NCBI GenBank assembly: GCA_011947345.1
Contig: JAAVTG010000218.1
Location: 19,583 to 83,582, forward strand
Source: Phytophthora quininea
Lineage: Eukaryota > Oomycota > Peronosporomycetes > Peronosporales > Peronosporaceae
Direction: 5' to 3'
Length of the DNA stretch: 64,000 nt
A model generated the notes under the pieces. The model saw nothing but the letters and a program-made list of their open reading frames with translations. It made no database searches and was not told the DNA's origin. This document shows positions 10,721 through 21,489 of this stretch, in pieces (position 1 is the first letter of the stretch; each line of letters opens with the position of its first letter). Both the position numbers and the translations under genes were made by a program.

Positions 10721-11269
10721 AAACACTTCACTTGCGACTTGACGGTCGCAACGTGACTGAGTTAGTCGATTCTACAACAGTAGTGGTGAAGAAAATGGCG
10801 CGCAAAGGCATCGTGAGGTTGGAAAGTCTTGAAAGTGTTGGTGTCTGGAAGGCGAATTGAGAACTGACGCATAATATAGTAAATATCGTGTTGCATGCTG
10901 CTGTTACATATTGAAAATCATGATGACGTGAAGCCTCGCAATGCTTGACCTCAAATCCAAATTGTTTGTTGCAGAGCTGTCCAACATGAGTTCGGTAGAT
11001 GAAAACTTGAAGCGCCTTCTGCCAGAATGCTACGGATTAGTTCAAATCTATTGTAGATTATCCGAGCAACTTCCACATTGGATGACGACCGAGAATCGCA
11101 GGGTTCTTGCCAGCCAGCAGATAAGTAAACTCTACAGAGGCTTTCGTCTTTAGCTAGGAACTATGATACCTGCAAACAGCATCAATATTGATGTTGCTGT
11201 TATGCCTTTCAAGGTCTCGTGAAATTCGTTCTGTGCTCAGAAGTGCTACCATAACCACCAGACAAAACG

Positions 11270-11967
11270 AAATGGCTCCTTTCGATGCAATGACAATGGT
11301 AGAAGCAAAAATTCAGTCTGTAACATGGTTATCCTGCAGGTGGATCGTGGGACCCTTCGTCCTTAAATACCAAAAAAATATTCCGGTCCAAATCCGAGAA
11401 CGAACGACGAAATCAATTCCGAAGAGGGTGTCGAAATTGCGTATGGCAAGGAAACAGCCAAATGGACGCAAGCTAACAGGTGGCTCAGTCAATGTTGGTC
11501 TCTGGAGCAGGTCAAGACGGACTAAAAGCTGGGTAAAAAGTTCGATGACCCCTCAAGAAAAGCGCCAACCACATGATCTCCCAAGTCTACCTGTCCAAGT
11601 TCAAAGGCAATCCGGATGACTAGTTGCGCAGTAAGTTTTCAGCCTATGAGGTCTGGTCGATGCTTGGCCTAAAGACAACTCAGTTGATCCTGAAGCAGTC
11701 GGATGAGCTACGCGAAATATGTCAACGTGCTCGGCGACATAATCATCCAAGTCATTAAGCTGCCCAGCTCGACCATTCGAGATGCAATTTTGCCTCTGTC
11801 TCGGCTCGAGTTCGAGTCCAAACTGTATATCCACAGAGCGATGAAAAACGAAGTTTGTCAGAAGCGTTGCTGGGATTGACTGAAAAATGGGAACAGAACT
11901 CACCAAGCACGTCAACTATCGCTACTTTACCGAATGTCTCGATGATATCGACAAAATGCCCCCGTAA
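11270..11967 (+). pseudogene. RXLR effector pseudogene
   Basis: Scattered family segments appear in order on the plus strand but in different frames: an EEG region near 11420, a WTQ-x-RW-like block near 11465, LGLKTTQLIL near 11668, a YAKYVN remnant near 11711, a R-LEF segment near 11805 and the final HVNYRYF-like helix ending at TAA 11965-11967. Several frameshifts and a lost signal peptide make this clearly dead. It is closest to the 4587-5391 and 20595-21302 type. Confidence 0.7.
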
Positions 11968-12069
11968 GTGGCGCGACTTCATTAATTAACAAGTAAAACA
12001 ATAGCGTGCTCAACAATTGCCTTCCATTATGAATTTTACCATTGTCAAAACCGTTTAACTAGCAACTTC

Positions 12070-12788
12070 TTCACTCCCTCCAGATGTTCTACAAAGTAGT
12101 GGTAGTCTCCGTTTTACCGGTAAGTCTGAGTGAGGCTCTGATGCCGTCTTCAGGTCTTTTTATTGTGGTGCGAATCGTAAATTCGGCATCAGACTCCGGT
12201 ACAGTAGTGATAAAGGACTACAGATTTCTTCGACCGTCGGATTCGGAAACTTCTTTGTCGTCGACCATGACGCCGCACAAAATGGACACTAAAGCTGTCC
12301 GGCCTAGGAATATTACCTGTCGTCGTTGCTTTGTGGTCGAACATGTCGACGTAGGTCGCGTAGATCTTCAACTCATTCGTGTCCTTCATGAGCTTCACTG
12401 GTATTTTCTCAAGGCCGAGCAACGTCCAGACTTGAGGGTAGAAACGTCCTTGCTTAGCAAATTCTCCAGTCTAGTGTGAAACTTCGCCAGGTATCTCTGG
12501 TAGAACTTGTAATTCTTGGCGTTCGTGAGCGTCTTTCCAAACTTGTTGTCCAACTTCAAACTTCTCTTGCCTGTGTCGGGCGACCAGTATCGCTCGAACC
12601 AGTCGTTAATTTTCGCCCATCTCGGCTTTCTTGGCAGCTCTCAGCTTCGCAGCAAGTGAAGATACAACAGAAGGCTTGAACCTCTCTTCATCAACTGGAT
12701 CGGTTGATCCTGCCACTACGACAGTCGGCAAGCAAATGGCTACCACTATTAGCAGAAGCAAACGATTCTGAAACATTTCAAGTTTCAT
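12070..12788 (-). pseudogene. RXLR-family effector pseudogene
   Basis: ATG at 12786-12788 opens a good signal peptide (LLLLIVVAICL), followed by DEER but no RXLR tetrapeptide. The frame is lost near 12620, just before the first WF block. Further core segments (NKFGKTL-like, YKFYQRYL-like, LGLEKIPVKLM, IYATYVDMFD) continue in other frames down to an LTGKT remnant near 12110. At least three frame changes occur. Confidence 0.72.
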
Positions 12789-12976
12789 GGCTGGATAGAG
12801 AAAATTGAGAGCTGGCTCAAGATCAAGACTGCGTGCCATTGCAAACGATTTGAAAGGTTCGCTCTTGTTTACGAGACGCTGATGATTGGGAACGAGAGCA
12901 GCAAAGATGATGGAACGCATGTTCTCCGGCTACTACAAGACACATCGAGACCATCTCATTGGGTTCCTTGACCGTA

Positions 12977-13647
12977 CTACATTTTGGCCGTGGCGTCCAG
13001 ATACCATTTGAAGTATGGAAAGTTGGCGTTTTCCGTGAGATCCGCCCCGGTTCTCCCCGCTAGTCCTAGCGATGCTTTGACATATTCTTCGGGTCTTTTG
13101 CCGCGGATCGAGCAGCCAGTTTCACAACAAACTCGGCTCGAGACTCTGGAGAATACATCTAAATAAGGGTTGGACTTGGAAATTTCTTGGCTGCGATGGC
13201 CTTGTCGTCGAACATGTAGACATACTTGATATAAATCTCGATTTCCTCGGATTCCCCAGCCCTTTGGATGCAGTGCGTTTCTTAAGACCAAGTAGATTCC
13301 ACACTGGAGAACTCCCTCCTTCAGCCTGCCTTCAAACAGCCGTGATAGTATTCATAGTTCGTCTTCCTTGAGTTTCTTGCCAAACTTTTTCTTATCTTTA
13401 TTTTTTTTTTCACGTGCCCTGGATCTGGTATCTCTCGAACCAGGTCGTTGCCTTGGTCCCACTTGGCTTGCTTGGCGGCTCTCGCTTTTGCAGTAATTTA
13501 TGACGAAACAGAAATCTTGAGCCTCTTTTCCGGGCTGTTGCCAATGCTGGGCCTCAAACCTCATTCAGTATCAATCTTCGAAGTCGCAGCGGCGGTGGCG
13601 ATGCTGGCGAGACGAGTGACAGCTATTGCAGTGTCGTACCAAAACAT
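12977..13647 (-). pseudogene. RXLR-family effector pseudogene
   Basis: The last quarter is readable: KRPEEYVKASLGLAGRTG, then HVNYRYF-type helix NANFPYFKWYL, ending at 12977. Upstream, the remains LGLKKRT and an ISSMSTC antisense-like region mark the middle unit in a second frame. Near 13500 a degenerate VSS-x-AKARAAKQAK stretch marks the segment after EER. An ATG at 13645-13647 begins a weak signal-like region that meets a stop after 28 codons. A T run of ten or more bases lies at about 13400. Confidence 0.65.
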
Positions 13648-13649
13648 GG

Positions 13650-14637
13650 CAGGCGGGGAATGAAGAACAAGCGGGCGACGAAGTGTGAAGTGGTGATGTT
13701 GAATAGGAAATGCAGTATCTGTTACATGGAGAATAGATCACGAGGATTATTATCAAGTGCAGGTGGACAAGGGGACACGCAACGTGTGTGGTGTTGCTTG
13801 TAAGCGCTTGGAATGTGTTTGCGAAGTGACATTAAGTTGGTTAAGACTAGCTCCTTTCCTACAGAGGCTTCCTTGTCGGCAACACCTTCGTCGTCTCTAG
13901 ACCAATCGTTGCGCTTGATGATGAAATGCCTCTGATGATGCTGCCTGTTGATGTGACTCCACTTGATTATGAAGCAAGTTAACGCAAGGGGCATGTTGAC
14001 GCGGCGGCAGCTTGCCGTCTACGAGCGTTGTCTTCACCTTGCTCACCACTGCACCGCACTACATGTGGTAATGTTTCCTGGTCATTGTTGTGGATCAAGC
14101 TGTGAATGTACCTTGAAAACGAATGCAACGGTACGGATTGGGGGCAAAGGAATTCAATGCTCCTTAGGAGATACATTCCAAAACATCTCAATGAAAGGGC
14201 AGTTAACTGCATTCCGGTCGCCCATACCTCTTAGCGTACCCTACGGCTCTATTCTTCGAGCCCCAGATAGTAATTTTCGCCATCCCCGACTGAAAACGGA
14301 CCGCGGACTCGATTCAGTCATCGATTCCCCGCCTGCTTGAATTCGATTTCTCGTAATTGAAAAATAGTATGCTAGTCTTCATCCTGCTACTCAAGATCCA
14401 AGCGGTAGCGACCGCAACAGCGCAGCAATCATAATGCCTGGCTGAAACGACCACGGAGAAAATCGGATCGGGCAACCACCAAAACTCGAAGAAACTGCTT
14501 TTACACGACGCGAGTGAGTGGGTCCGAGTAGCTGGGATGTCGTCTTGCTTTGAGGTACCACGTAATCCAAAATCGACTAGCTGTAGCTGGTCAGTTAGGA
14601 ATTCTACTCCAAGACAATAGCCAACGTGAGGACCATC
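13650..14637. other. intergenic, no recognised gene
   Basis: A 90-codon minus frame with ATG at 13992-13994 and several antisense pairs occur here, but none has a signal peptide plus motif or a known domain. I see only upstream sequence for the effector remnant at 14638. Confidence 0.4.
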
Positions 14638-15344
14638 ATGCATCTGAATCGTTTCGTACTGATACTTGTCTACTTCACCGCCATCGCTACTCTCAGCGTG
14701 ACCAAACACAACTCCTGCCGACTCGGAGAGGGTGAACCTGCCTGTTGTATCGCAGATCGCTGCAAAATTGAGAGCTGCGAAGGATACCAAGGAAGCCAAG
14801 GAGATATCTAAGTGGAACCAAGTTGACTGCTGGCTGCTCAGGTTGGATTACAGCGCTGAAACAGTCAGGCTTGAGTTGAAGCTGGGGAATAAGTTTGGTT
14901 AAAGGCTCACGAGAGCCAAAAACTACAAGTTCTACAAAGGATTTCTTGACAAGTTCAACAGCAAGCTGGACGAGTATCTACAGCGCGGTTACTGTACCGC
15001 TCCCATTTGGTCGATGCTGGGGCTCGGCAAAATTCCGAATAAGTTGAGGAAGCAGTCGGATGAAATTCAGATCTACATGAACTTCGTCAACAAGTTTGAC
15101 GACCAAGCCATCGCAACGAAGATACTGCCGACTCCATCCATGTACGAAATCTACTCAGTAAGAGAAAAAGAAACATAACTTATCGTCGATTCGGGCAGTA
15201 ATGAAGAGACCCGAAGAGTACATTAAGAGTACGGTGGGAATGGGAGGACTGGCAGGAGAGGAACTCGCCGAGCACGTCAACTACCACACGTATAAAGCGA
15301 TTCTGGACGAGAGCGCTGAAGTGACCTTGGTTTCTCGCGTGTGA
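14638..15344 (+). pseudogene. RXLR effector pseudogene
   Basis: ATG at 14638 starts a good signal peptide (FVLILVYFTAIATL). The frame then slips before the ERVNLPVVSQIAAKLRAAK segment, which lies in the next frame. The core follows with WNQVDCWL, LKLGNKFG and then an in-frame TAA, KFYKGFLDKF, LGLGKIPNKL, IYMNFVNKFDD, and after more breaks an end resembling the 25980-26739 gene (TLVSRV, TGA 15342-15344). Multiple stops make this a real pseudogene. Confidence 0.75.
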
Positions 15345-15349
15345 CTCGG

Positions 15350-15540
15350 TAGCCACTAGTTGATTTGAGCCCACCGCCAAGTCTTCTTAACTTGCTTTGC
15401 CGCATTAACCGTTGCAGCAAGGGGGAAACGCCAGGGAGGCGGATTCGTTCTACTGTGGTGTCATCCTTTTCGATTCTCAGGCTGCACTTACACATCTTGG
15501 CCGAGTCAGCCATACCGATAGTTGCGATACTGGCAAGCGA
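15350..15540 (-). pseudogene. inverted N-terminal effector fragment
   Basis: On the minus strand a stretch resembles the end of a signal peptide (ATIGMADSAK), then ER and IRLPGVSPL, the usual continuation after EER, then degenerate sequence. It faces the remnant at 14638-15344 tail to tail. No core follows. A related signal-peptide piece (IIDIGMADLAK) occurs at 29140-29165. Confidence 0.5.
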
Positions 15541-15824
15541 GTTGAGTTGAAATGATTTGATTAACTAGTTAGCGGGTTCTCTCGTCTGAAGGGTGTAGCT
15601 TAGACAATCTATCTAATCAAGAATCCATTCGTAGAATTCAGCTAAACTCGCGGGATCCAAATACCCTGCGGCCGTTCTAGAAGTTGAGTTGAAATGATTT
15701 GATTAACTAGTTAGCGGATTCTCTCGTCTGGAAGGTGTAACTTAGACAATCTATCTAATCAAGAATCCATTCGCAGAATTCAGCTAAACTCGCGGGATCC
15801 AAATACCCTGCGGCCGTTCTAGAA
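15541..15824. repeat. 142-bp tandem duplication of a LINE 3' untranslated end
   Basis: Two near-identical copies, 15541-15682 and 15683-15824, each begin GTTGAGTTGAAATGATTTGA and end CCGTTCTAGAA. The second passes directly into LINE coding sequence on the minus strand. A diverged version (TTGATTAACTGTTTAGCGGATTTCTCGTC) lies just 3' of the LINE copy at 7074. That supports reading the unit as LINE 3' UTR. Confidence 0.8.
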
Positions 15825-16420
15825 GAATGTCCTTTGGAGGATCAAACCCCAATTGACGGACCAGTTCTGCAATCGCTGAGGAATCGCAATGAAGATCCGT
15901 CGCATGCTGGTAAATGGATTGGTAGTGCATCTTAAAGGAACTTTGCAGATTAACGACATTAGGCATTTCTGCCTCCGTCTCACGGAAATGAATGTTGTTT
16001 CGCAATCTCCATGTGGCGTGGAAAACAATAGCAGTTTGCACTTTCCAAAGAAGCAGCAATTCGTTTTGCTTCTCTCTCCACCTTGTGCGGATATCTTGTA
16101 GCTTTGGAAAAGCAACAGTCGCCAGCTTAGAGATGGTCGGAAGACTGATGACCACGGAGCCCACACTTGGCGCCACATTTCTTTCAAGGCTGGGCACGTA
16201 TAAAGGCAGTGCTCCACCGTTTCGATAGCTTGACACGTAGGACGAACACACTATTGAATATTTGAATCCAGCAATCTTAGAAAGTAAAGCCGCGAGCCCA
16301 CAGTCGAATCACCAAAATATAGGCGCAGCATTATGTCATGAACCACAGGTAGGAGAAACCCACGAAGTGATAGGAAGCTCGACAATGTTTGATGAACGCG
16401 TTGTCTAGGGCACCGTAAAA
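15825..16420 (-). mobile_element. LINE 3' fragment, second copy
   Basis: The minus-strand frame matches the C-terminal LINE segment at 7074-7958 (FHATWRLRNNIHFRE, FKMHYQSIYQHA, LVRQLGFDPP). The zinc-knuckle part is in a second frame (VRPTCQAIETVEHC-type around 16220-16250). It is truncated further upstream. The tail joins the duplicated 142-bp unit. Confidence 0.78.
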
Positions 16421-16569
16421 CTTCGCGATACTGGAAGCGAGACGATAGCTATTGTTACTCGGTGCGACAGCATGGCAAACTTGGCTTTTCCTTCTTGTCT
16501 GGGTGGCGAATTGGGAAGTGAATTTCAAGCCGACAAAAGTTACGTGGTACTCCTCTCGAACCAAGAAAA

Positions 16570-17500
16570 CAAAATGATATGAAAATATGGCACGGACAGT
16601 CGACTGACCTTTTGTTGTTGATTCAGCTGCCTACAAGCGATTGCGGTCGAAATTGCTCCACTTGTTAGCATGGGGAGATCGCGCTAGAGACCTTTCCCTA
16701 CTCGGCGTTCGAACTGCTTTTCTTTGTCGAGCTTGCGTTGTCTTCAGAGTTCTTGTTTTGCTTTGAGCTCTTGACGTAAAAAATATGCTAGTAGCAGCGC
16801 CAAAACCTTCGGGTTCTTGCTACTTGCCTCCACCGTGGGCCTCCTCCATCTTCCTCTAATTTGCAGTAATACCATCTGTGAGAGATGTTTGGGAGATACC
16901 ATTGTTAAAATATGGGTCGACTCGAGCCCAGTATCAACGCACGTTTCACGTTTCAGCCATATCGTCTTCGCTAACTTCTACTTAAGCTTGTCAAGGCACT
17001 GGAATCATCGAGTGCCGTATCAGTCGTGCCAACTTTCTTCCTATGTCTGGACTCCTGTATTTGGCGAGCAAGCGTCAACATGCTAGCACTGCAGTCCTCT
17101 CCGCGGCGGAATCGGTCGGCTCCCAAACTTGGGGAAGAAATCCTGTTTGAATTAGACGAGGTAGCCACACGAACATCAGCAATGTTCGTAAAGTAGGCCG
17201 CGCCAGAACGTGATTGGAGAGTCATCGACGGAAATTGCTCGTTTTCGTCTCGGATTGACGAATTGGGAAGTGCTTATGCATCGCCATGTATTACGCGGTG
17301 ATAGCGGCTTATGCGGCAAGAAATAATGTGGATTGATAAAGGTACCGACTCTCCAAGCAAAGCCACAAATTGATGGCACTGTGTCGGTAGTTCGGATCAA
17401 CACAACAGCTATAATACATGTGGGAAACACAAAAAGCTTTCGATAAGGTGGAATGGTGAAGCGAATCGCTGATCTATGTACCATGCATGATAGCAAAGTT
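16570..17500. other. intergenic between LINE fragment and effector
   Basis: No gene is supported. Initiator-like effector promoter words (GCGAATTGGGAAGTG near 16507 and GACGAATTGGGAAGTG near 17249) occur without an attached effector. They may mark lost 5' ends. Confidence 0.35.
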
Positions 17501-17502
17501 GC

Positions 17503-18249
17503 TCAAGATGCGCGTTTGAGCATCTCCTCTCGGTACGATTTCAAGAAGAAGTAGTTCGTGTTGTCCGTGAGTTCTCTGCCGGACAAACCTTCGAGCCCTA
17601 GCGCCTTTTTGACGTACCCTTCGGGTCTGTTGTTCGTAACCCACATCGCCGTTCGCACCAAATACTCTTGCTCACTCGTTTTGAACACTCGTTCGTTGGC
17701 AGGAATCCTCAACGGAAGCCCGGAGTGGATCGCTTTGTCGTCGTACATGTCGGCGTACTTGATGTACATCTTGACTTCTTTCGAATGTTTCATACCCATC
17801 AACTGAGCGTGGCCTTGCTTCCACGGGAAATTCTCAAGTCCCAGCATGGACCAAACATTCGAAGGCGGCAGATCGTTCTTTAGAAACCCGTCCAGCTTGC
17901 CTTCAAACTGCACCAGAAAGCCCTGGTAAAACTGGTAATTGACGTCGCTCTTGAGGAGTTTACCAAACTTGTCGCCAAGGTTTAACTCGGCCTTGACTTG
18001 AGCGGGGGTCCACATTCTCCCGAACCAATCGTCGACTTGGTGCCACCTCTCTGTGTCTCGGTTGGCTACTGCAGTGCTCTTGAGGTTATTCAACTTTTCA
18101 AGAGTTGAGGCACTGAAGATATTCGCTCTCTGCTCGGAGTCACTTCCATTGTCACCTCTCAAGTTTCGGAGATCGGTCGCATCAGCTACCATGAGAGTCG
18201 TGAGACTAGCGGAGCACACGAGCGCAACAGCAATACGGCGCGAAAGCAT
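17503..18249 (-). CDS. RXLR effector, intact, 248 residues
   Basis: This is an uninterrupted frame from ATG 18247-18249. The signal peptide is residues 1-24, with RNLR at 28-31 and an EER-like SEQR at 38-41. The core has WHQVDDWF and a following MWTPAQVK, unit 1 (LNLGDKFGKLL ... YQFYQGFL), unit 2 (LGLENFP ... MYIKYADMYDD) and unit 3 (LGLEGLSGREL ... YFFLKSY). Each unit has the pattern LGL-x(8-12)-L-x(4-5)-Y-x2-Y/F. It is the most diverged full member and one of only two large effectors here with no frame break. Predicted to be secreted and to act inside plant cells. The host target cannot be read from the sequence. Confidence 0.92.
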   Translation of the reverse strand: MLSRRIAVALVCSASLTTLMVADATDLRNLRGDNGSDSEQRANIFSASTLEKLNNLKSTAVANRDTERWHQVDDWFGRMWTPAQVKAELNLGDKFGKLLKSDVNYQFYQGFLVQFEGKLDGFLKNDLPPSNVWSMLGLENFPWKQGHAQLMGMKHSKEVKMYIKYADMYDDKAIHSGLPLRIPANERVFKTSEQEYLVRTAMWVTNNRPEGYVKKALGLEGLSGRELTDNTNYFFLKSYREEMLKRAS

Positions 18250-18278
18250 GGTGTACGTCGGGGATTCCTTAGCTGGCT

Positions 18279-18294
18279 TGCTTGCAAATTGAGG
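18279..18294 (-). promoter_or_regulatory. initiator-like core promoter
   Basis: The coding strand reads CTCAATTTGCAAGC, 30-47 bp before the start at 18249. It fits the oomycete Inr-type motif. Confidence 0.55.
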
Positions 18295-18328
18295 TCTGGA
18301 TGCGGTTGCAGTTGGCTGTGCTTTTTAA

Positions 18329-18454
18329 TACCATTCCCTCGGATTATGAGCCAGCAGGAGCACGTACACCGGTGAGGGGCTGTGGTTTTGGTACCATTCC
18401 CTCGGATTATGAGCCAGCAGGAGCACGTACACCGGTGGGGATTACGCGGTCGTC
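18329..18454. repeat. 63-bp tandem repeat upstream of an effector
   Basis: A 46-bp block (TACCATTCCCTCGGATTATG ... CACGTACACCGGTG) at 18329 recurs at 18392. A degenerate single copy (CTCCCTGGGATTATGACCCAGC) lies at about 28270, again upstream of an effector remnant. It may be a duplicated promoter element or a mobile fragment. Confidence 0.7.
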
Positions 18455-18559
18455 ATCTTTTGTATACTAGTAGAATCGTTTATATTCCAGAAATGGTGGC
18501 CAGGCTTCCCCGTAAAACTTCATGTCACCAAGCTCGGGTTGACCTTCATGCTCCTGGTT

Positions 18560-19330
18560 TCTTTGAAAATTTCCGTCCAGTTTTAAAGCCCGCTTGACTT
18601 GCAACGGGGTCCAGTATTCTTGAACAAGTCATCGATTTTGGGCCCACTGCGTACTCTCCTACATCGTCATTTCCTTCACCAATTCTTGTTTTTTTATTGA
18701 TGCAGAGTCGATTAAACCAAGCTTTTGGTACGTAGATCTCTGTCGCAGAAATTTTTCGTAGTAGGGATAATTGACGTGCTCCTGAGCTCTTTACCTGTCA
18801 ACCCAATAGGTCCCAACGACGCCAACGACAAAGTCTGCAGGTCGTTTCTTCGCCGCCTAAATGTCAACCTTCGCTAAAACCTCCGAGTCACGCCCTGGGA
18901 TCAACAACTCGATCCAATGTGGATTGGGAAGTGCCACTCTCGAGAATTGTGTCGTCGAACATAATGGCATGCTTCATACAGATCTTCAATTCGTTCGTCT
19001 GTTTAATAAACTTCACATGATAGTTTTCGAGCCCGAAAATAATCCAACATTGGCAGTGGGGGAATCGCGTTGCAGGTAAGTCACCAACCGGCCTTCGAAC
19101 TGTTTCAAATAACTTTCGTATACCTTTTTTCCTTCACGAGTCTATTGCCAAGCTTTTTAGACAGCTTTAACTCCTTCAGTTGCCGAATTTCTTTCACATC
19201 GCGGCCTCCTTGAGCTGTTTCGCCCCCTTCCAATTTGCAACAATTCACGACACAATAGGAATCTTGATATGCTCTTCGTTGTCGTCTTCAGTAGTGGTCG
19301 AGATGTTGCGAGAAGGGTATCGTTGACGTG
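18560..19330 (-). pseudogene. RXLR effector pseudogene
   Basis: From right to left on the minus strand I find the end of an N-terminal region, DDNEEHIKIPIV-like sequence (about 19270), LKELKLSKKLGNRL (unit 1), an FEGRLV-like helix, a GL-x-NYH-like unit 2 start and, near 18800, SLGPIGLTGKEL and a YPYYEKFL-like end. The frame changes several times. It is a paralogue of the fragment at 27696-28010, whose EER region is nearly the same. A separate piece of a WT-x-IDDLF block lies at 18600-18650. Confidence 0.65.
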
Positions 19331-19339
19331 TTAGTCGAC

Positions 19340-19535
19340 TCCCAACCAACTCTTGACAAACTCTTAGGATCTTTTCATCGCAGCCCAAAACTCACCTTGG
19401 TTACCAATACCTTCGCGATTTTGCGAAGAAAAACTCACGTTAGGGCTTCGCTTGGGCTCACAGGCAAAACGGGAAAAAATCGATGGATTGCAGAAACATT
19501 CGATACTTCCAAAACTACCTCGATGCCGTGATGCT
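19340..19535. pseudogene. two short effector C-terminal fragments in opposite orientation
   Basis: Positions 19345-19410 read on the minus strand as a damaged KDPKSLSKSWLG-like segment. Positions 19430-19535 read on the plus strand as VRASLGLTGKTGK followed by a damaged final helix. They sit side by side, which indicates an inversion or two nested truncations. Confidence 0.55.
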
Positions 19536-19680
19536 CATTAAAGGATTATGATGACAGAAATAAGTCGTCATGGGAAGCAACAACGAGCTCACTGCATTGT
19601 TTTCGTCTTCTGAGTCAAGTTCGTTTTTTTTTAATTCCTAGCCATTTCAGGAATACCTCAACGACATCAGCAAGTTTCGG

Positions 19681-20060
19681 CTAGGAAGCTTTCAGAAACC
19701 CTGAAAGTAGCAGTAGGTAACGTGCTCGATGAGCTCCGACCCTGTTTCCCCAGTCAGTCCCAGGAGGGGTTAGTGAAGTCTTCGGACCTTTTATCGCGGT
19801 GCCAAGACGCAGCTTGAACTCAAACTCGAGCCGAGACACTGGTAAAAGATGTCCTCGATGGACGGGCTGGGCCTTTTTATTGTTTAGACAATCGTCGTCG
19901 ACCATGTCGACGTATGCGTAGATTTTGAGCTCGTCCGACTGCTTCAAGATATTCGACCAGGTCGTCTGAAGACCAAGCGTTGACTAGACCTCGTAGGTAG
20001 GATACTTGCTTCAGCGCATCCTGACCTTCTGCGAAGATCAAAATCGATCGAAAAAGAACA
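19681..20060 (-). pseudogene. RXLR effector C-terminal remnant
   Basis: A minus frame with MKQSDELKIYAYVDMVDD (unit 2), SRLEFEFKL and a frame-shifted LGLTGKTG unit ends at 19681. Codons are missing from the YAKYVN helix. Upstream, only a degraded LGLQTTWSN-like start remains, and the sequence then changes to LINE-like at 20074. Confidence 0.65.
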
Positions 20061-20073
20061 TTCAATTGCTTAG

Positions 20074-20560
20074 ATGAGTATGCTAAGAGTTACGTTCGTG
20101 CCTTCTACGCGTGCTACATCGATTCTTGATTATTGTTTTGCGGCGGAACAAGGCCAAGTTTCTGTATCACATCTAGAACAGTTGAGCGGTTCCAATGGAG
20201 CTCGTGTGCGTGTTGGTAGAAAAATTGCTAGTGCATCTTCTACAAATTCAGCAGATTGGAAATATTTGGCATTTCTGCCGTAGTTTCCTGGAAGCGACTG
20301 TCGTTCCTTAACGTGTGAGAAAAAAAGGATTCGAGTGTTTCGATATCCTACAGGGCGAATGCAGGTTTGGATGGTAGGATTCAGCTCTTTAAGAAACTAT
20401 AATCTTGAATCGACTGTGAGCACATTCTCACAGTAGATATCGGAAAAATCACACAGAACAAGGTCTCATAAATCCTTCGTAGAGGACATCTCACATAATG
20501 TATCAGCTTCTAACTGAAGAATTACGTCTCCGTCTAGCGATCGGAGGTTGACCAAAATCG
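20074..20560 (-). mobile_element. LINE 3' fragment, third copy
   Basis: The stretch aligns in order with the 3' end of the LINE copy at 7074: GTTACGTTCGTG at the end, then the reverse of the FLYQHAQELHCNRATVV region and the zinc-knuckle part near 20340-20400. Frames are heavily broken. The orientation is the same as in the other two copies. Confidence 0.65.
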
Positions 20561-20590
20561 GTCGAACCATCCGTCGACTTGCATCCACTA
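20540..20590 (-). pseudogene. 50-bp inverted effector fragment
   Basis: On the minus strand this reads as MQVDGWFDRFWSTS, matching the WTQIDDWFDRFWSPE block of the adjoining plus-strand effector. It lies head to head with that gene at the point where the gene loses its signal peptide. Confidence 0.5.
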
Positions 20591-20594
20591 CGGT

Positions 20595-21302
20595 GTTCGG
20601 TCCAGGTTTAACCTGAAAGCCAACAACGAAATCAACTTCAAAGAGCGGGTCGACATCCCCGTCGTGTCTTCGATTATTGCCAAGTTGAGTGCAACCAAGG
20701 AGACATCCAAGTGGACGCAAATCGACGACTGGTTCGATCGGTTTTGGTCGCCGGAGCAAGTCAAAACGGGCTTAAAACTGGGCAGTAAGTTTGGCGACTC
20801 GCTCAAGAAGAGCAGCGACTACAAGTTCTACAAGGCCTATCTGGCCAAATTCGAAGGCACTCTGGGCGATTACTTGAGCAACAAGTATTCGACCTACGAG
20901 GTCTGGTCGATGCTTGGCCTACAGACAACCCCGTTGAATCTCCTGAAACAGGCAGAAGAGCTCAAAGTCTACGCGAAATACGTCAACATGGTCGATGACG
21001 AGACCATCTCGGCCGAAAGGCTTCCCAAACCGGAACTTTTGGACGTATATCTACCACAGTCTCGACTCGAGTTTCACGCCAAGTTGTGGGTCCGCACCGA
21101 GAAGAAAAGGTCCGAAGACTTCGTCAAGGCCTCACTAGGATTGACTGGGAAAACGGGGAAGGACCTCACCGACCACGTCAACTATCGTTATTTTAAGGAG
21201 TACATCGACGACATCAGCAAGCTGACTTTGAAGGAGTACCTCGACAGCATCAGCAAGATGACTTCGAAGGAGCACCTCGACAACATCAACAAGGTGACTT
21301 AG
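20595..21302 (+). pseudogene. RXLR effector lacking signal peptide, with repeated C terminus
   Basis: From about 20595 the frame reads RFNLK (at the place of RNLR), KER, DIPVVSS and a complete core to TAG 21300-21302 without a break. Units are LKLGSKFGDSL, LGLQTTPLNLL and LGLTGKTGKDL. The first coding part is missing: an inverted fragment and LINE sequence lie immediately upstream. The C terminus carries three successive copies of about 12 residues (EYIDDISKLTLK, EYLDSISKMTSK, EHLDNINKVT), where relatives have one. The core is nearly identical to that of 4587-5391 and free of stops, so the truncation is recent. Confidence 0.82.
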
Positions 21303-21489
21303 CTTCTATAGGAAAAAACTTGATCAACAAGTGGATACGTAAAGTGCTTTACTTTTTAAGTTGGCTGCTTTGTTCATCCTCTCCTGACCGCGTCTGGATT
21401 CCTCGCGAATGAGCCACTTGCCGACCACGATGTGATTCCTTATAGTTTAGCCACTTACGAGAAATCCACATAACTAGGTAATCAAACTC

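Larger units (their letters stand above)
9421..11160. repeat. segmental duplication, copy 1
   Basis: The block from about 9425 (TTGAACAGAAAAAGAAAAGTG) through the effector remnants and their shared 5' flank is a direct copy of about 25725-27090. The 240 bp left of the effectors are nearly identical, including the run ACCGTTAACGTTAACCGCTCGCGA. The right-hand parts (about 10800-11150 and 26720-27080) are more diverged. Copy 1 holds two effectors fused by deletion, copy 2 one effector. Confidence 0.8.
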
